A program made the translations under genes and the position numbers. A stretch of 64,000 nt of DNA from Lineus longissimus (taxonomy: Eukaryota > Nemertea > Pilidiophora > Heteronemertea > Lineidae). The DNA is taken from the NCBI RefSeq assembly GCF_910592395.1, contig NC_088313.1:19734437-19798436 (forward strand). The letters run 5' to 3'. The notes under the pieces are model-generated. The model was given only the letters and a program-made list of their open reading frames with translations, searched no databases and had not been told where the DNA came from. Positions 1 to 49,400 of the stretch are shown here, piece after piece (position 1 is the first letter of the stretch; each line of letters opens with the position of its first letter).

Positions 1-1360
1 TCTTCTCACAGTCTTCTTACAAGCATTCTACTCTTGGAAGTGTTATTATCCATGGAGTATTCCTCCTTGAAGGCGGGATAAGTGGACCTGCTGGCTTCGG
101 AGGCAGCATGTCTTCCTTCACCCAATAGAAAGCGATTACTTCTCAAGTGAAAAGTAAGCCGTACTCTCGCCAAAGGTGAAAGGGATTCATCAAAGGCTTA
201 TTCTAATGAGCTATTTCAGAACCATCACTTACCTACAAGTTTTTTTCACCATTGGAATTCACTTTTTAATCCAAGCTTATTTTGCCAAGGTGAAACACAT
301 TGATGATGGGTTGTTTCCAATGCGAATCTAAGCCATGCTCTCTCAGGTGGCTTTCTTCTCAAACTCAATACTTTAACTGAGAAGGGAATAAAGCATCGAA
401 ATGATGTTAGATTGCCTGTTGTTCCAAGTGCACATTTCTGCTACTTCACCACTTTTATGATTAACGCTTGTGGGAAAGACTGGTGCAGAGAAATAGATTT
501 GCTGCCAAGTCCTGATGCAGTTCATGTAGCCTTGTCTTCAGTACAAGACAAGACAAAGAGCTGTGAGTCCTGAGTCATTGGTAGCTACTGCCTCTGGACA
601 GGGAAAGGAATTGGTCTTATCTGAAACTTGCTCCTAAGTCTTGCTACAGTCCATTTACCATTGTCTTCAGTACAAGACAAGACATTGGATTGGCAATGAG
701 CTGTTGGCTGTCATCTGAACAGGGAAAGGCAATGGTCTTATCTAAGATTCGCTGCCAAGTCTGGATGTGGTTGATTTAGCTTTGTCTTGCCAGGCAAGGG
801 ATTGGTAATTAGCTGTAAGAAGTGGTGCAAGGAATGCTAAGCGATAACTACAGAATTCTTAACATGACTGTGGTCTGCCGGCATTAGATGTTTGACCCTC
901 CTTCCTTCATGTTCAGGGTATCCTGTTTCTTCTGAACACGTACAACATTGTGGTCGACATCAAAGCGATGATGCATTGATGGAGATGTGTGGTCACATAT
1001 TGGCACTCATCTTTCGAGAATGACTCAGTGGTCAGCGCTCTTATTGCACTCGATGCGACCCTTGATGAAGTCGATATTGAACTACCTTCGGGAATCAATA
1101 ATAAGCTAGTGAATTGTAAAACAAGGCAATTGAACTGTCTGCTCTCATCCATCAGCTCAGTACAGCTGAACAGCGCTAGTATCTTGGCGGCCACCTGTTC
1201 TAAACTGAAGTCTAGACTGACAAGACCAAAAAAAACATTGCTGGCGGTATCTGTCAATTGCAATGAAAGAGAGTGCATATGGAGTATGCTGCTATGGGTT
1301 TGTTGAGTTGTGTGTGTTTCATTCTAGCTAATAATTCATTTACATTCTCTTCTTTTGCAG
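1..1360. other. Upstream ADAM intron or 5' region, no clear exon
   Basis: I could not recognise any ADAM prodomain or signal-peptide exon here. Overlapping open frames on both strands between 913 and 1306 have no recognisable product; the two frames mirror each other and are probably chance or remnants of a mobile element. A diverged repeat lies at 495-800. Confidence 0.5.
495..800. repeat. Diverged tandem repeat, period about 125 bp
   Basis: The phrase GCTGCCAAGTC, or a one- or two-base variant, recurs near 500, 629 and 750, each followed by an ATGGTC/CTTATCT-like stretch. TTGTCTTCAGTACAAGACAA occurs near 534 and 661 and is itself an inverted repeat with a six-base loop. Confidence 0.6.
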
Positions 1361-38225
<36,865 letters not shown>

Positions 38226-38917
38226 TATTAGTGCTTTTTGTAGATGTTAACCCTTTGGAGGCCAACGAAAATACTTAATCCGGGCGGAAGCTCATTTGCT
38301 GCTGGGTCTGATTTTGTGGGTTTATCCTTGACCATGTTGTCACCAGGAGAATATTTAGTGTGCCTGATTACCCATACTTTTTTGATGCAACATCAAGTTT
38401 GCCACGCAATTATTATGGCTGCAGCCATATCCTCTTTTGCCAGTTTTGTAACCAATGCCAGTTTATTTGATTTCCCAATGAAAATGACATAACTAAACTC
38501 CAGGTTGTTGGTAGTTGGCAATGTAAGTTGACACACTTTCCAAGTATACTCCTAGCTCAACAGCGAATGAGTTAAAAATGAGAGAAATCAGATCTGATCT
38601 GCCTGAAAAAGTCACTGATGAAACAAGTCAAGGATGTATTCAGGATTTATTGTAATATTTAACATTTTAGGAACTCAAGATTCTACTGATAGTAGGGCCT
38701 TTTGTTAGTGGCTTCAGGGTCTGTTGCTGAACTTTCTGAAGTCGAAAATAATATGGTCACAGGTTTGTCAAAGGTCTGCATCAGCAACACCAGACCCAAT
38801 GATTTATTTTTAAAGCAATGCTTCAAGGGCGCCCTGATTTGAGGGATGTTTTTTGCAATTTAAGTGCATAATTTAAGTAGTTAAACAGTACTGTTATTAG
38901 TGTAATTGAATTATGTA

Positions 38918-38923
38918 AATAAA
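38918..38923 (+). terminator. Poly(A) signal AATAAA, likely ADAM 3' end
   Basis: A canonical AATAAA lies about 690 nt after the ADAM stop codon at 38225. It is the first such hexamer found downstream. Further AATAAA hexamers at 40071-40076 and 41595-41600 could serve longer 3' UTRs. Confidence 0.5.
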
Positions 38924-41259
38924 GGGCATCATCCTTTAAGAATTGTTTGGCTATACCTGTATGTATGTTCAAAATAAGGAATAGCCTGGAAATGGTTCTG
39001 AAAGGATCAATCGTATTTATATTGTGTTCAAGCTCTGTGTTATATTTCCAGCTTTGTAATTAGTAAATTAATTATTAGTGATTTGCATTGATGATTTAAA
39101 TGTGTAAATGCATGATTGTTCTACCATTCCAGTCATACCGGACTTTGTGATCGGTATTTGCATAACATGTAGTTATTTGAGAAACTAAGGACACAGTAGG
39201 CCGCAGCCAAGTCCATATAATCCTCCTCCAGCCTTCTTCAATCAACACCCTCCTTGCTAACACTGATACAAGCAATGTGCATCTAATAACCTTGAATGAC
39301 ATGGTGTCAGACTTCTTAGAAGGATTGCAAAAACACTTTGAAACAAGTTGAGAGTCTGAGGTTATATACTAGGTAAACTCTATAAAATGTGTTTGCGTAT
39401 CTATCTGGATAATCCTTGGAACTTTTGGGTAGATCAGACCAAAACATTGAGAGGGATATAGACTTGAATGAAGGCCACCTGTCTCCACTTTTCTGAAACG
39501 ATATTTTTCTGCGACCTTTGTAATGAACTTTTTTTATGAGGCATCGTAGTGCAGGATTTAAGTCCTGTCAACCGAGTTTTATAAATTAGGTGATTATATA
39601 TAACTCTCAGCACATTATGATAGGTAGTCTCTGAAATGTTTTCAGTTCCAGTTCAATAAGCACGGATAACTTTAGTGATATTCCCTGAACTTAAGGTCGT
39701 AGGAGAGGGCATAAGTCTTCTCGAGACCCATGGGATATAAACAACAGGGCTTAACCATGGGACTGAGCTTTCTTGACACTAATGTGCTTATTTTTGATAG
39801 AACTACCTCTGGAATATGTTGGATACACTCACTTTCAAGATAAGTATGCACCTCAAAAGGGCAGGTTGCTGTGATATCTTCAAAGTGAGTGTATCCTTTC
39901 AATACATTTCCTAGTCTTCCCTTACGGCATTTTATCGTTTCCAATTTTAAAGAAATTGTAAATTTATAAACTTAAAAGTGCTTTAGGTGGGCTTGTAGGC
40001 TTCATAGCTGTAATATTGCATTCTGGCTACAAATGTACTGAATTACACTTTCGAAAGCTTGGCACATATTAATAAAGACAGATACATTGTATTTACTTTT
40101 AGAGCTCTAGAAAGCTTTTAGGCTTTGATGTCAGTCGGTCCAGACAGGCCAAAAGGTCATACTTGCACTAATGCAGTAAATCATTGCTTGTTCAGTTTGC
40201 ATAATTTATAAAGACACCATGCTGTACAAATGGCACTGTATAAAGTTTCCTAAGAGAAAGATACTGCATGAAGTATAGATCTATACTTGATTTCATTCTT
40301 GCTTATTGGGATGTGCTTAACTTAACTCTAATTGTTTAACTTCATGATGAAATTGACGCCTTATCATCTGCTTGTGCCAAAACTCACAACTCTCCACAGT
40401 GACATCACTGTTTTCTTCATCGTACATGAGCACTTCGGAATGAACTGTCATTTTGCCATTGTTTAAGATTTCAAATGTATGTCAGTCAAAGACACGCCCT
40501 TCCATAGATGTTGCACAAGTTCGAATTCCGGTTGTATTTGAGGGACTAGTAAACATGAACAGCTCAGTGCAATTATGTCATCTATGTGTATTTGTTTACG
40601 TCGGTGAAGTCAACTTTGATTGGTGAGGTCAGTGATGTCATTTTGATTCTAACATATTTCAGTGACATCTGGACATTACACGATAGTGGATATTGGGAGT
40701 TCGTTATGGATTTTTGATAGACAAAGAATGTCTTGTCGGACGAGGTTTAATTGGAAATATCGCGTGATTTATTTTCATCTTCATGCCACCTACTCAGCAA
40801 GATTTTAGTTTCAATCTCGAGAATCGAGATTGGAAGGGAAGTGGAACCTGTGGTCCTACTTGGTCATGTTCTTACTTGATAATTTGTGTTTTGTAATGAA
40901 AAGTATGATCGTGCTCTGGTTTATTTTCTTCAATTGGCGAAGATGGCGCCCAAAGTGTTTATTTGTCATTTGCTGTTGAGTGACTAGTTCTATGTTGTAT
41001 TTGCCAAACATTACTGGTGCTTCTCTCCGTCGCTATTTGAAACAAGATGTAGCTTGATAGTTCGATGTTATTGCAAATTTGAATGATGTTTGTCCCATTT
41101 GTTGCAGAGGAATGAAATTTCTGTTTTCGTGGTGATCGCCTTCAAGTTATATTGTAGAATCTGGTATCCTTTGATAGAGGAGCAGCATGAGATATTGTTC
41201 ACCAGGCACTGATGATAATTAGGCCTACAGCTTCTCCATATAGGGGGTGCTTCAGCTGT

Positions 41260-41347
41260 ACATCAGCAAGTGCACACAAAACTGTCATACATCAGCAAGT
41301 GCACACAAAACTGTCATACATCAGCAAGTGCACACAAAAGCTGTCAG
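41260..41347 (+). repeat. 29-bp tandem triplicate
   Basis: Three head-to-tail units begin ACATCAGCAAGTGCACACAA at 41260, 41289 and 41318. The first two are identical; the third has one inserted G and a different end. Confidence 0.95.
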
Positions 41348-41697
41348 AGAAAATTTGTGAACATTTCTGATGCATGTGGAACCAAATGCTCCCTGGTCTA
41401 AGCCATGATGAATCTCAATCGTTGTAAAATATCATTTTGTATCAAAATCTGAACACTTTTTGGAAAGGGGGCAGGGCATGTTTGGATTCAAATCAAGAAG
41501 ATCGGATGCTATATGATATCGCATGTTGATTAAAAGTGTTGATGTTGACATATTTGTGTAGTAACTGCAAAACTGATTATATTTTGAGTAAGGCAATAAA
41601 AGTCAAGTTGCAACTATAACCATGAAGAGCTGTTATGGGGCTTTATTGGCTCGGGGGATGGGGGCTAGGGTGTCCAGGAACAGTACACCTGCCAGTT

Positions 41698-41823
41698 CAT
41701 TGGGTGATATGAATAAAGACTAGCAAATGCTTTTACTCCGGTTTTGTACAGGAAGGCCTGGTGTAAATGTACATGGAGATTTAGATAAAAGCATTTGCTA
41801 GTCTTTATTCATATCACCCAATG
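41698..41823. repeat. Perfect 38-bp inverted repeat with 50-bp loop
   Basis: The arm at 41698-41735 (begins CATTGGGTGATATG) is the exact reverse complement of the arm at 41786-41823, 38 of 38 bases. A transcript would form a long perfect hairpin. It could be a young foldback element; no matching target-site duplication was found at its ends. Confidence 0.95.
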
Positions 41824-42399
41824 TTCATGTTTTTAGACACACTGTGTTTGTTTACATGGAATCTGAGTTTCTCTTTTGATTAAGGTCTGTTTTTGGGATT
41901 TCTATTATAAGTGGGTTGGTTTGAAATATTTATGTATCGGGTGTAAAGAAGTGCCACTATTGATACCCATAACTTGTCTGTAGCAAGGTTTCGCAGTAAC
42001 CTAAGAACTTTCAAGTCAGTTTATTGTATGTTTGATGATGTTCCTCAAAAAATGAAATTTTTATTTGCCCAGTAGGTCACTTAACTTATTCACTTATATA
42101 GGACCTTTGATGTGAATGTGATGGACATTTTCAATAGTGGCAGTTTTTTTTACCCGTTTGGGATACTCGTCAGCTTGCGATAACATTTTTGTAAATTTTG
42201 CAGTCTGTAATGAAGAGGTCCACTGTTAAAAGTTGTGTTAGCCACGGAATTGATATGATGCAGAATACACGTCATTTGTAAGAAGCGAGCTATTGTTTCT
42301 TTAATATTTTGTCCAATGTGTACCATATAACTAGGGAAATACTGTGACAGCACGAGATATGTTCCACAACACAAGGACTGCAGAGACAAATGTCACAAC

Positions 42400-42500
42400 C
42401 AGTTCGAGACCACAGAGGTGATTGTACTGAGAGCAATCCAGAGACAAGTGTCACAACTGTATTTAGACCTCCATATGTCCTGGGTTCAACTCCCGGGCAA
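42400..42500 (+). mobile_element. tRNA-like fragment
   Basis: TCCTGGGTTCAACTCCCGGG near 42478 has a box B (GGTTCAACTCC) within a short stem, as in a tRNA T arm. No complete cloverleaf is visible, so it is probably a SINE piece. Confidence 0.3.
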
Positions 42501-42659
42501 GCCCAAAAGTCCTTTCTAAAGAATACACAGTCATCCCTAGCAGATATACAACATAGGGCCATATGGTAGTATCTGCTGTCTCTTCAGATCTGGTGTTCTG
42601 ATTTCATGCAATCCCTTTTTCAAAATGATCAGGTATTCACCATGTGAGGGTTGAGACAA

Positions 42660-42840
42660 GGTCCACCATGTAGAAACATGGTGCACTACCTTGGGATACT
42701 ACACATCTAGAACAGACAAAGCACGCATAGTGAAGGGCATGGCACATCCAGCAAAGACTTGGTACACTCTCTGGCAACATGGCAAGCTATGAAGGGGAGG
42801 GCACATCCAGAAGAGATATGGTGCACTACTGTCTCATTGG
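42660..42840 (+). repeat. Diverged tandem repeat, period about 65 bp
   Basis: GAAGGG(C/G)A.GGCACATCCAG and the ending ATGGTGCACTAC recur at roughly 42665-42690, 42731-42775 and 42793-42830, with many substitutions between copies. Confidence 0.55.
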
Positions 42841-43375
42841 CCGAAAGTCATTTCTGCAGGTAACAATATATAGAGCAACGGTGAAATACACAGGCACACT
42901 TGATATACTTAAAAATGCTCCAGCATGACGCCTGGGCAGAAATCCCCCTACAAGCAGCCTAACAGCAACTTTGGGGACCAGAGTTGGGCGTGGAAGAATT
43001 TCCTAGCCCAGTGTAAAGAGTCGCAGAACCCTTAGAGCAGCAACCCAATGAAGAGAAGCTGTTGTTTAGGGAAAATGTGACCCATAAATCCCTTCAAGCA
43101 GTGAGTCGCATCTATGGGAAACGAGTGTGATGGTCCAAGATAAACGAGGTCCACAATTAAGTGAGAGTTGGGGGTCAGGATATATTTCAAAAAAGTTAAA
43201 AATTTCCCATGGTTTACATTTTGGACATTTTGATATTTTCTTGTGATGATACCTCTTCTATGGTATGATATTTAGAAGTATATCAGAGAAGATGTCATAG
43301 TAGATATATCAAAGAAATTTCTCATGTATCTAGATTTGTTAGTTACATTCCACAAGCCCAATAAGGCTTGTGGAG

Positions 43376-43460
43376 CTCAGTGGCTAAGTTGTTAGAGTGC
43401 CTGGTTCATAAACAGGAGGTCATGGGTTGACTATCGAAGAGATGCTTGCTTCTCTTTGCT
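43376..43460 (+). mobile_element. tRNA-Met-like SINE head
   Basis: TGGCTAAGTTG fits box A, and the next stem-loop has a Met-type CAT anticodon (GGTTCATAAACAGG). The T-arm region (GGGTTGACTATC) departs from consensus. It is more likely a decayed tRNA-derived SINE than a working tRNA. Confidence 0.4.
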
Positions 43461-43679
43461 CAGAAGTAAATGGGCACCTTATTACTGGCCGAGATGGCAA
43501 AAAATGAATGCACGTTCCGAAGATTGAATACTCGCAGCTCGGACAGGAAATACTCCCTCAGGGAGTTCAGCCAATTTGCTCCAAAAGACAGTTCCATCGT
43601 CATTCCGGAACCGAAGTTCTGAAGTGTCATATTGATATCCTTGTTGTGACTACATGTACATCGAGCCAGGTTCCATTGT

Positions 43680-44175
43680 ATCTGGTTGTAATTGGCTCAT
43701 CACTCTCATCATGTTGGCAAGACAGTGGAGCCTCGGCCCAATTTGATCTGGTTGTGGCAGTCTTGTCTTTCAAACGTTACATGTAGGCAACGCGGTGGAG
43801 CTGCCTTGCCCAATTCGTCATGTTGCAAATGTTTCACCTCTCTTACCGTACTGGCAAAACAGTGGAGATGCCATGGCTCTTTCGGTTTGGTTGTGACTGT
43901 CTTATCACTGTCACTGGCTTCGTAAGACGCAATTCAATGTTGTTCTGACTGCATCTTACTCATCGTGTTGACAAGACGGTTGGGCAGTCAGGAACCGTTT
44001 GGTTTTGTTGTGGCAGTCTCCTCTCCGTCGCCGTGTCAGCCTAACAAATGAGCAGCCAGGCCCAATTCCCTGGCCGTTCCGGTCTGGTTGTGACAAGTCC
44101 ATCTCTCTCACCGTATTGGCATGACGGAGGCACAGCCAGGCCAGAATCTGTCTGGTTGTGACTGTCTCATCTCCC
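43680..44175 (+). repeat. Diverged satellite-like array, unit about 66-70 bp
   Basis: The phrase TCTGGTTGTGACTGTCTCATC and variants occur near 43682, 43748, 43888, 43944, 44002, 44082 and 44151. Each is followed by a TTGGCAAGACAGTGGAG-like stretch and a CAGGCCCAATT-like end. Spacing is mostly 56-80 bp, with one double interval. Confidence 0.7.
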
Positions 44176-44311
44176 TCATGGTGAATTCAGCATTTACCTT
44201 GGTGAAATCAGAGTTTACCATGCTCACCATGGTGAATGCAGATTTTGCCATGCTCTTGGTGATCCCAATTCAATTCACCATGGTGAAGTGCTGTCAGTTT
44301 ACCATGGTGAA
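44176..44311 (+). repeat. Cluster of TTCACCATGGTGAA palindromes
   Basis: A perfect TTCACCATGGTGAA lies at 44274-44287, with TCACCATGGTGA at 44224-44235, a one-mismatch copy at 44298-44311 and further half copies between. The same 14-mer is found at 35966-35979. Confidence 0.7.
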
Positions 44312-45158
44312 GAAAAGACACAATTCCCTTAGGGCAGTGTCTCCAAAATAATTAACCAATGACTTGAAATTATAGTCAGTTCTATTTCTTTATTTATAAT
44401 ATCATTTCTTGTTCTTTAACAATAAATAATTAGAAAACAATACCTCTGTGAGTAGACAAATAAACAATATGGGTCCTCTGTTTAATCTAAGCAAAGGTTC
44501 AGGGTTGTTGTCAGAACAGTGGAACCACATCACATACGGTACATTATACCATTTAAGCCCTCCCATCAAAATCTGAACAACGTTTTTATGTTGCCAATAT
44601 GCCATGACAACTGCACCCCATAAGCCTCTGATTGGTGAAGCGACTGCTAAACTAATTTCAACCCCTTTTTTGGCTCTTTTTCTTACTCCTGGATGGCTGA
44701 ACTCGATATACCGAGATACGATACATGATATGACAACTGCTGTCTGCCAGCTGGCAATTTTTACAATAACTGATGTGACTGTTCCATATTATGATCCACT
44801 ACCTTACTACTGCAAGAAGCCTCAATACAATGACTTGGGAAGATTGGATCACTTAATGAATACATTTCAGCTGCGATTAGTTTCCCTTCCTTCCAGGACT
44901 TTTTTGCTATAAAAAATTAAACACTAAACAGTCCCCTCAAATATCAGGGATGATACATGAAATGGTGTCAGGATTTGCAAGGAAATTCCTGCTGTTTGCA
45001 CCAGATTTTTGTATCATTTGTGCCTGACAGTTTGAACGAAAACATGACTGGATATAGGCCTAAGTACAAAATAGAGTAAAAAAATAAATCTGGAAGAGTT
45101 CATTACATCAGTAACCAGTTTGTCACAATGAAATATCAACATTTGTCATTTCACTGAT

Positions 45159-45164
45159 TTTATT
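45159..45164 (-). terminator. Poly(A) signal candidate for EVC
   Basis: TTTATT on the plus strand reads AATAAA on the minus strand, about 310 nt past the EVC stop. A second minus-strand AATAAA is at 44389-44394. Either could end the transcript. Confidence 0.35.
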
Positions 45165-45471
45165 TCTCTGAAATATGACACTTTGTATGAAAGTTGTCAT
45201 GGTTGACAATATTGAATCGAACATATCCTTAATCACAACAATATTTCAAGGAATAAAAATTATACATTTTGTCAATGACAGAAATATATTCACTTGGATG
45301 GATTGCCCTACAGTAATAATACTAAATATCATAATATGATAAATATACCCATTCCTTGATAACTGAGGTTAAATTAGATATTCCTGTCTGGACAAAACTC
45401 AGTGTCTTTAATGACCTCCTATAGCTGAGGTATCCGAAAGGGCGCTTCCAATTGCATGTCAAATCCCAGAA

Positions 45472-46460
45472 CTAGAAATCATCGTCATCGTCCTCATAGG
45501 TCATCGGTCGTGGTTTTTTCTTCTTCCCCGACCTAGGACGCTGCGAACGCCTTAGAGGGCTCTCCTCCTCCTCATCGTAGGCCTCATTATCATAGCCTTC
45601 GTCGGCTGCTTGGGAACGTCTGCTTGGCGCTGGAAATTGAAAGAACAGATCGTGAAACAATCAAAAATGGTACACAGCTGGCATGGCGAAAACTATTATT
45701 TGTTTATTAATAGGGAAGAAGAGAACGAGAGAAACAGCCAGCATCACTCACTTCTCAACAGGGAAAGGTAAATTGTTGTTTCAAGAATTGAAAGAGATGT
45801 CATTATGTACCTTCCATTGGGTCATTGTCGTCATCCTCTCTTCCACCAGTTTCAGGTCGATTCGCCAAGATTTCTGCCCTCATATGGCGAGCAAGTTTCT
45901 TGGCAGCTTTGCCCTCCTGTCCGCTTTCTTTCACTGCACTGTCAACAATCATGCCGATTTCTTCTTTCGACAAGTTGCTAACTGCTGCAATCTGCATGAG
46001 GAAGCTCTTTCGCTGGTTCTGTAACAAAATAAGAATAATTCAGATATGATTTTTCTAAAAAAACAAGTGTGTTGGACTCGGGTAATGGGCTATGCCATTT
46101 TCGGCACCACCAGCAAAAGGATTCAAAGTAGGCATAGAAAAGAAGTCACCAGAAAACCAGGTATGACCATGCACTGACCGTAGGTGATCCTGAACTTTAT
46201 TCTAAATGTTCAGAAGAAGAGAAGGTTCAAGGTAGAAACCTGTTTCTTAAAGATTTGGTTTTCGGTTTTCTAGTTGAATACTGCTTAACTGACAACGTAT
46301 CACTCTTACCTCTAATTCTGATTGTAGTTCCGTCTCAAAGTCTTTATTCAAATTATCCTTGTTTTTCTGCATCTCTAGTTCCATCTCATGTTCCAGGTCA
46401 TGCATCGCCTGCTTGTGACGATTCTCCATCATTAGCTGCGTCAAAATGTTGGAAGCATTT
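45472..46460 (-). CDS. EVC: EVC C-terminal exons 16-18
   Basis: Exon 16 (46310-46460) is coiled coil ending FETELQSELE. Exon 17 (45811-46018) continues NQRKSFLMQIAAVSNLSKEE and becomes acidic (REDDDNDPMEG). Exon 18 (45472-45629) is the tail: DEGYDNEAYDEEEESP, then a basic patch SGKKKKPRP, then YEDDDDDF and a TAG stop. The basic patch resembles the Lys-rich C-terminal region of vertebrate EVC. Confidence 0.8.
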
Positions 46461-49400
46461 CTGGAAAATTAACAGAAAACCTACAGATAAATTTTGCAAA
46501 AAGGACTTGTATAGTACCCCCAGGTATATGGCACGGCCTAACCCGCCGGCCATGAGGGAATTCCTTTATGGCCCAGTGGTTGGCGCGTTGGCCCCAGAGT
46601 GGAAGTTAAGCAACGTTGAGCGCGGTCAACCTTCGGATCGGTGACCAGCGCGTACAATACATCTGGCAGACCTTCCCACGCAATGCGAGCTCTGGATTTG
46701 TAGTTCAGTACTGAGACGCATAAAGCGCTAAGTAGGATCGAGGACGATCCATCTCTGTCCGAAGGGGGAATGATGTATAGTACCCCCAGGTATATGGCAC
46801 GGCCTAACCCGCGGGCCATGAGGGAATTCCTTTATGGCCCAGTGGTTGGCGCGTTGGCCCCAGAGTGAAAGTTAAGCAACGTTGAGCGCGGTCAACCTGG
46901 ATCGGTGACCGGCGCGTACAATACAGGACTTCTCTATCTTATTCAAGGGATATGGTGAAACACTGTAATTTGTTTTCATAGTGAACTCAAAACCTGAAAA
47001 AGAGCTCATAACTTGGTGAATTTCTATCAGAAAGAACAGGTAAAAAGAAAAGGTTTGAGCAAAACTTAATCGATGATGTCGAGCACTTGATGATAACTAT
47101 TCTCATCATCATGTCTGAAAACTTAGAAATAACGCATTATGACAAAAAGAAGCACCAGGGGTCTCAACGTTGTCAATGTGTCGACCACCTCCAGAGATTT
47201 GTCTGCTGTCCCACTGAATAATTCTCATGAACATTTTATGCCTTCATATTCTGCTCTGAGACTGCCTCAGAAGAGCAACAACCTCACAGATTGAATAAAG
47301 GCTTTAAAGGTCAAATATCTACTAATCACCAATATAGTTTAGAAACCAATGTTTCCATCAATAATTAACTGCATGCAGTAAAAGCATTATTAATACATTA
47401 GTCGATTCGAAATACCTAAGCAAATAATTACTAAGCCCTCAGGGGAGAAGAAATGCGAAGCAAAAAGTCCTAATATAGCGCTATTTGTACAACTGTACTG
47501 TCCCAAAGCACTTTATATTCATTTCCTAGCTTCCTCCAGGGTTAAAGTTTACAATCCCAGATCAGAAATGACGTTGTTTGATTGCATTCAAAAGTCGGGG
47601 TCTCTTGTGCCACCACTCGCAGTGCAATTACTCCACAAGTACAATAGCCACAAAAGCATTGTTCATTACATTACAGTGCACCCTCTGCATGAGGAACGAA
47701 AACAAGGACAATATTGTGCATTTCATAAATGGCCTTAATTCCTTTTTTCACCATAATGAATATATGCAATTCTGACTTCATGACTGTCTTGTTGATTAGT
47801 GGAGTGTTCTTATGTAGAAAGAAATAGCTGTAATGGATAAGACATATTCCAATTTCTCATCATCAATAAAACCAAGAAACAGATATAAGATCAAATGTGA
47901 TGCTAAATACTGTGTTGTATGATGACCCTTCAAAAGACATCAACTCCAAATCTCAGTAGGCATATATCACCAATGAGATGAGCAATAGCTGGGCTCACTG
48001 AAATATTTATCAGACTTAGCATATGTAGGCCTTGTGGGATTTTCTGATCATCCACAACGCATTTCGATTGATTATCTCTGTTGCTATGGCTACCATGTGC
48101 TTTAGCTTAGTCTGGTTACTCTGAGGCTTTAGGAATACTGTATCATCATAGGGGCCGATGTTAAAACGCCTCGTTAGTAGTAGCTGTTGTCGTTAATAGT
48201 TTTCAAATACCCTTCATGAACCTTGAAGAAATGAAAGATCCTTCAAACTACAAATTGTTAGGATATATGATGCATGATGCATATTGCTGCAAGTGGTGGC
48301 GTCTGTAGAAGATGTGATGTTATTTCAATCACATTGCCCTGGCTGCACACACACAGAAACATAACTATATTTACGTAAGTGCACCACCCATATTTGTTGA
48401 GCGAAGCAAACTAAATGAACTCACGTCACACCCAATTCTTGATTTTCCTTCCTGAAGTTTAAAATTTAAAATTTCATGATTCTCTTTTAGTAGATTTAAG
48501 AAATTTACTCCCTGATCAATGGTTGATATTTTTTCAATGATATCAGTAGGTGGATGGTGCTTGTTACAAACCCATGCCGGTTAGAGTAGTATGCTGAAGC
48601 ATAAGATGCTCTGTTATAAGCAGTGATATTGCTCAAAATGACATGAGCTTTGTTAACAAGCATTTCATATTAAAAGCAAAGCAGTCACTTTCAAAGTGGG
48701 AGAAAAATGTTGTGACTCTTACATGGTAAGTCAAAAACATGGAAACAGTAAATGTTAGAAGTCCACTCTTAAAACCGACAGACCATCGAAATGTACTGGC
48801 AACAAATGCGATACTATTTGAGATGGGAGCAAACTAGGCCTATCTTTCGACACCAAGTGGGCATTCTATTCAATATTCATCAATATTTGCATGATATCTT
48901 GACCGTGAATACCAAACCTCGAGACACCACGACAACAGGTATAACACTCACGCCAATCCATTTAAAGAGGTGATATCATCCCTGCCGGAAAAATAACTCG
49001 ATTACTCAAGGTCTAAAAGGCTGAGGATTTTCAATCAACAACATTGTGTGGACTAAAATCCATATAATGTGGGTGTATTCTGTACTGTTTCAGTGATGCA
49101 ACTTCCCAGCATAAAGCCAAACTCAATGATCAGCCCCCCAGAGTGCTATTCCTATAGTCCCTCACTGCTACAAAATAGCATCCTGAGCAAGAGATCATTT
49201 TTCAATGAGCTGTCATTTGAATTCGATAATGGCCAAGTGCATTTCAAAATTCCAATGCTTTCTCTGTTTTCTAATGAATGTCCATCCACTTACACTGATC
49301 CCTGGACTTGAGCGTTTTTGTCCATCTCATTTAAGGCCTGGGTCTCTAGTTTTGTCTCAATCTCCCTGAAAAGAAGATAAAAATTGCATTCAAAAGAAGT

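Larger units (their letters stand above)
38226..45471. other. ADAM 3' UTR and region between the convergent ADAM and EVC genes
   Basis: No coding gene is recognised in these 7.2 kb. They hold the ADAM 3' UTR and poly(A) signals, a 29-bp triplicate (41260-41347), a perfect inverted repeat (41698-41823), two diverged tandem arrays (42660-42840 and 43680-44175), a tRNA-like SINE head (43376-43460), a palindrome cluster (44176-44311) and the EVC 3' UTR. A plus-strand 102-codon frame at 44604-44912 has no recognised product. Confidence 0.6.

Noticed and set aside
913-1306. Overlapping long frames on both strands
   Set aside because: The two frames overlap antisense, neither resembles a known protein, and no splice link to the ADAM exon at 1361 is evident.
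43376-43450. Functional tRNA-Met gene
   Set aside because: The T-arm departs from consensus and I cannot form a full cloverleaf; SINE head is more likely.
44604-44912. 102-codon plus-strand frame near the EVC 3' end
   Set aside because: No recognised product, no splice partners, and it lies in repeat-bearing non-coding DNA.
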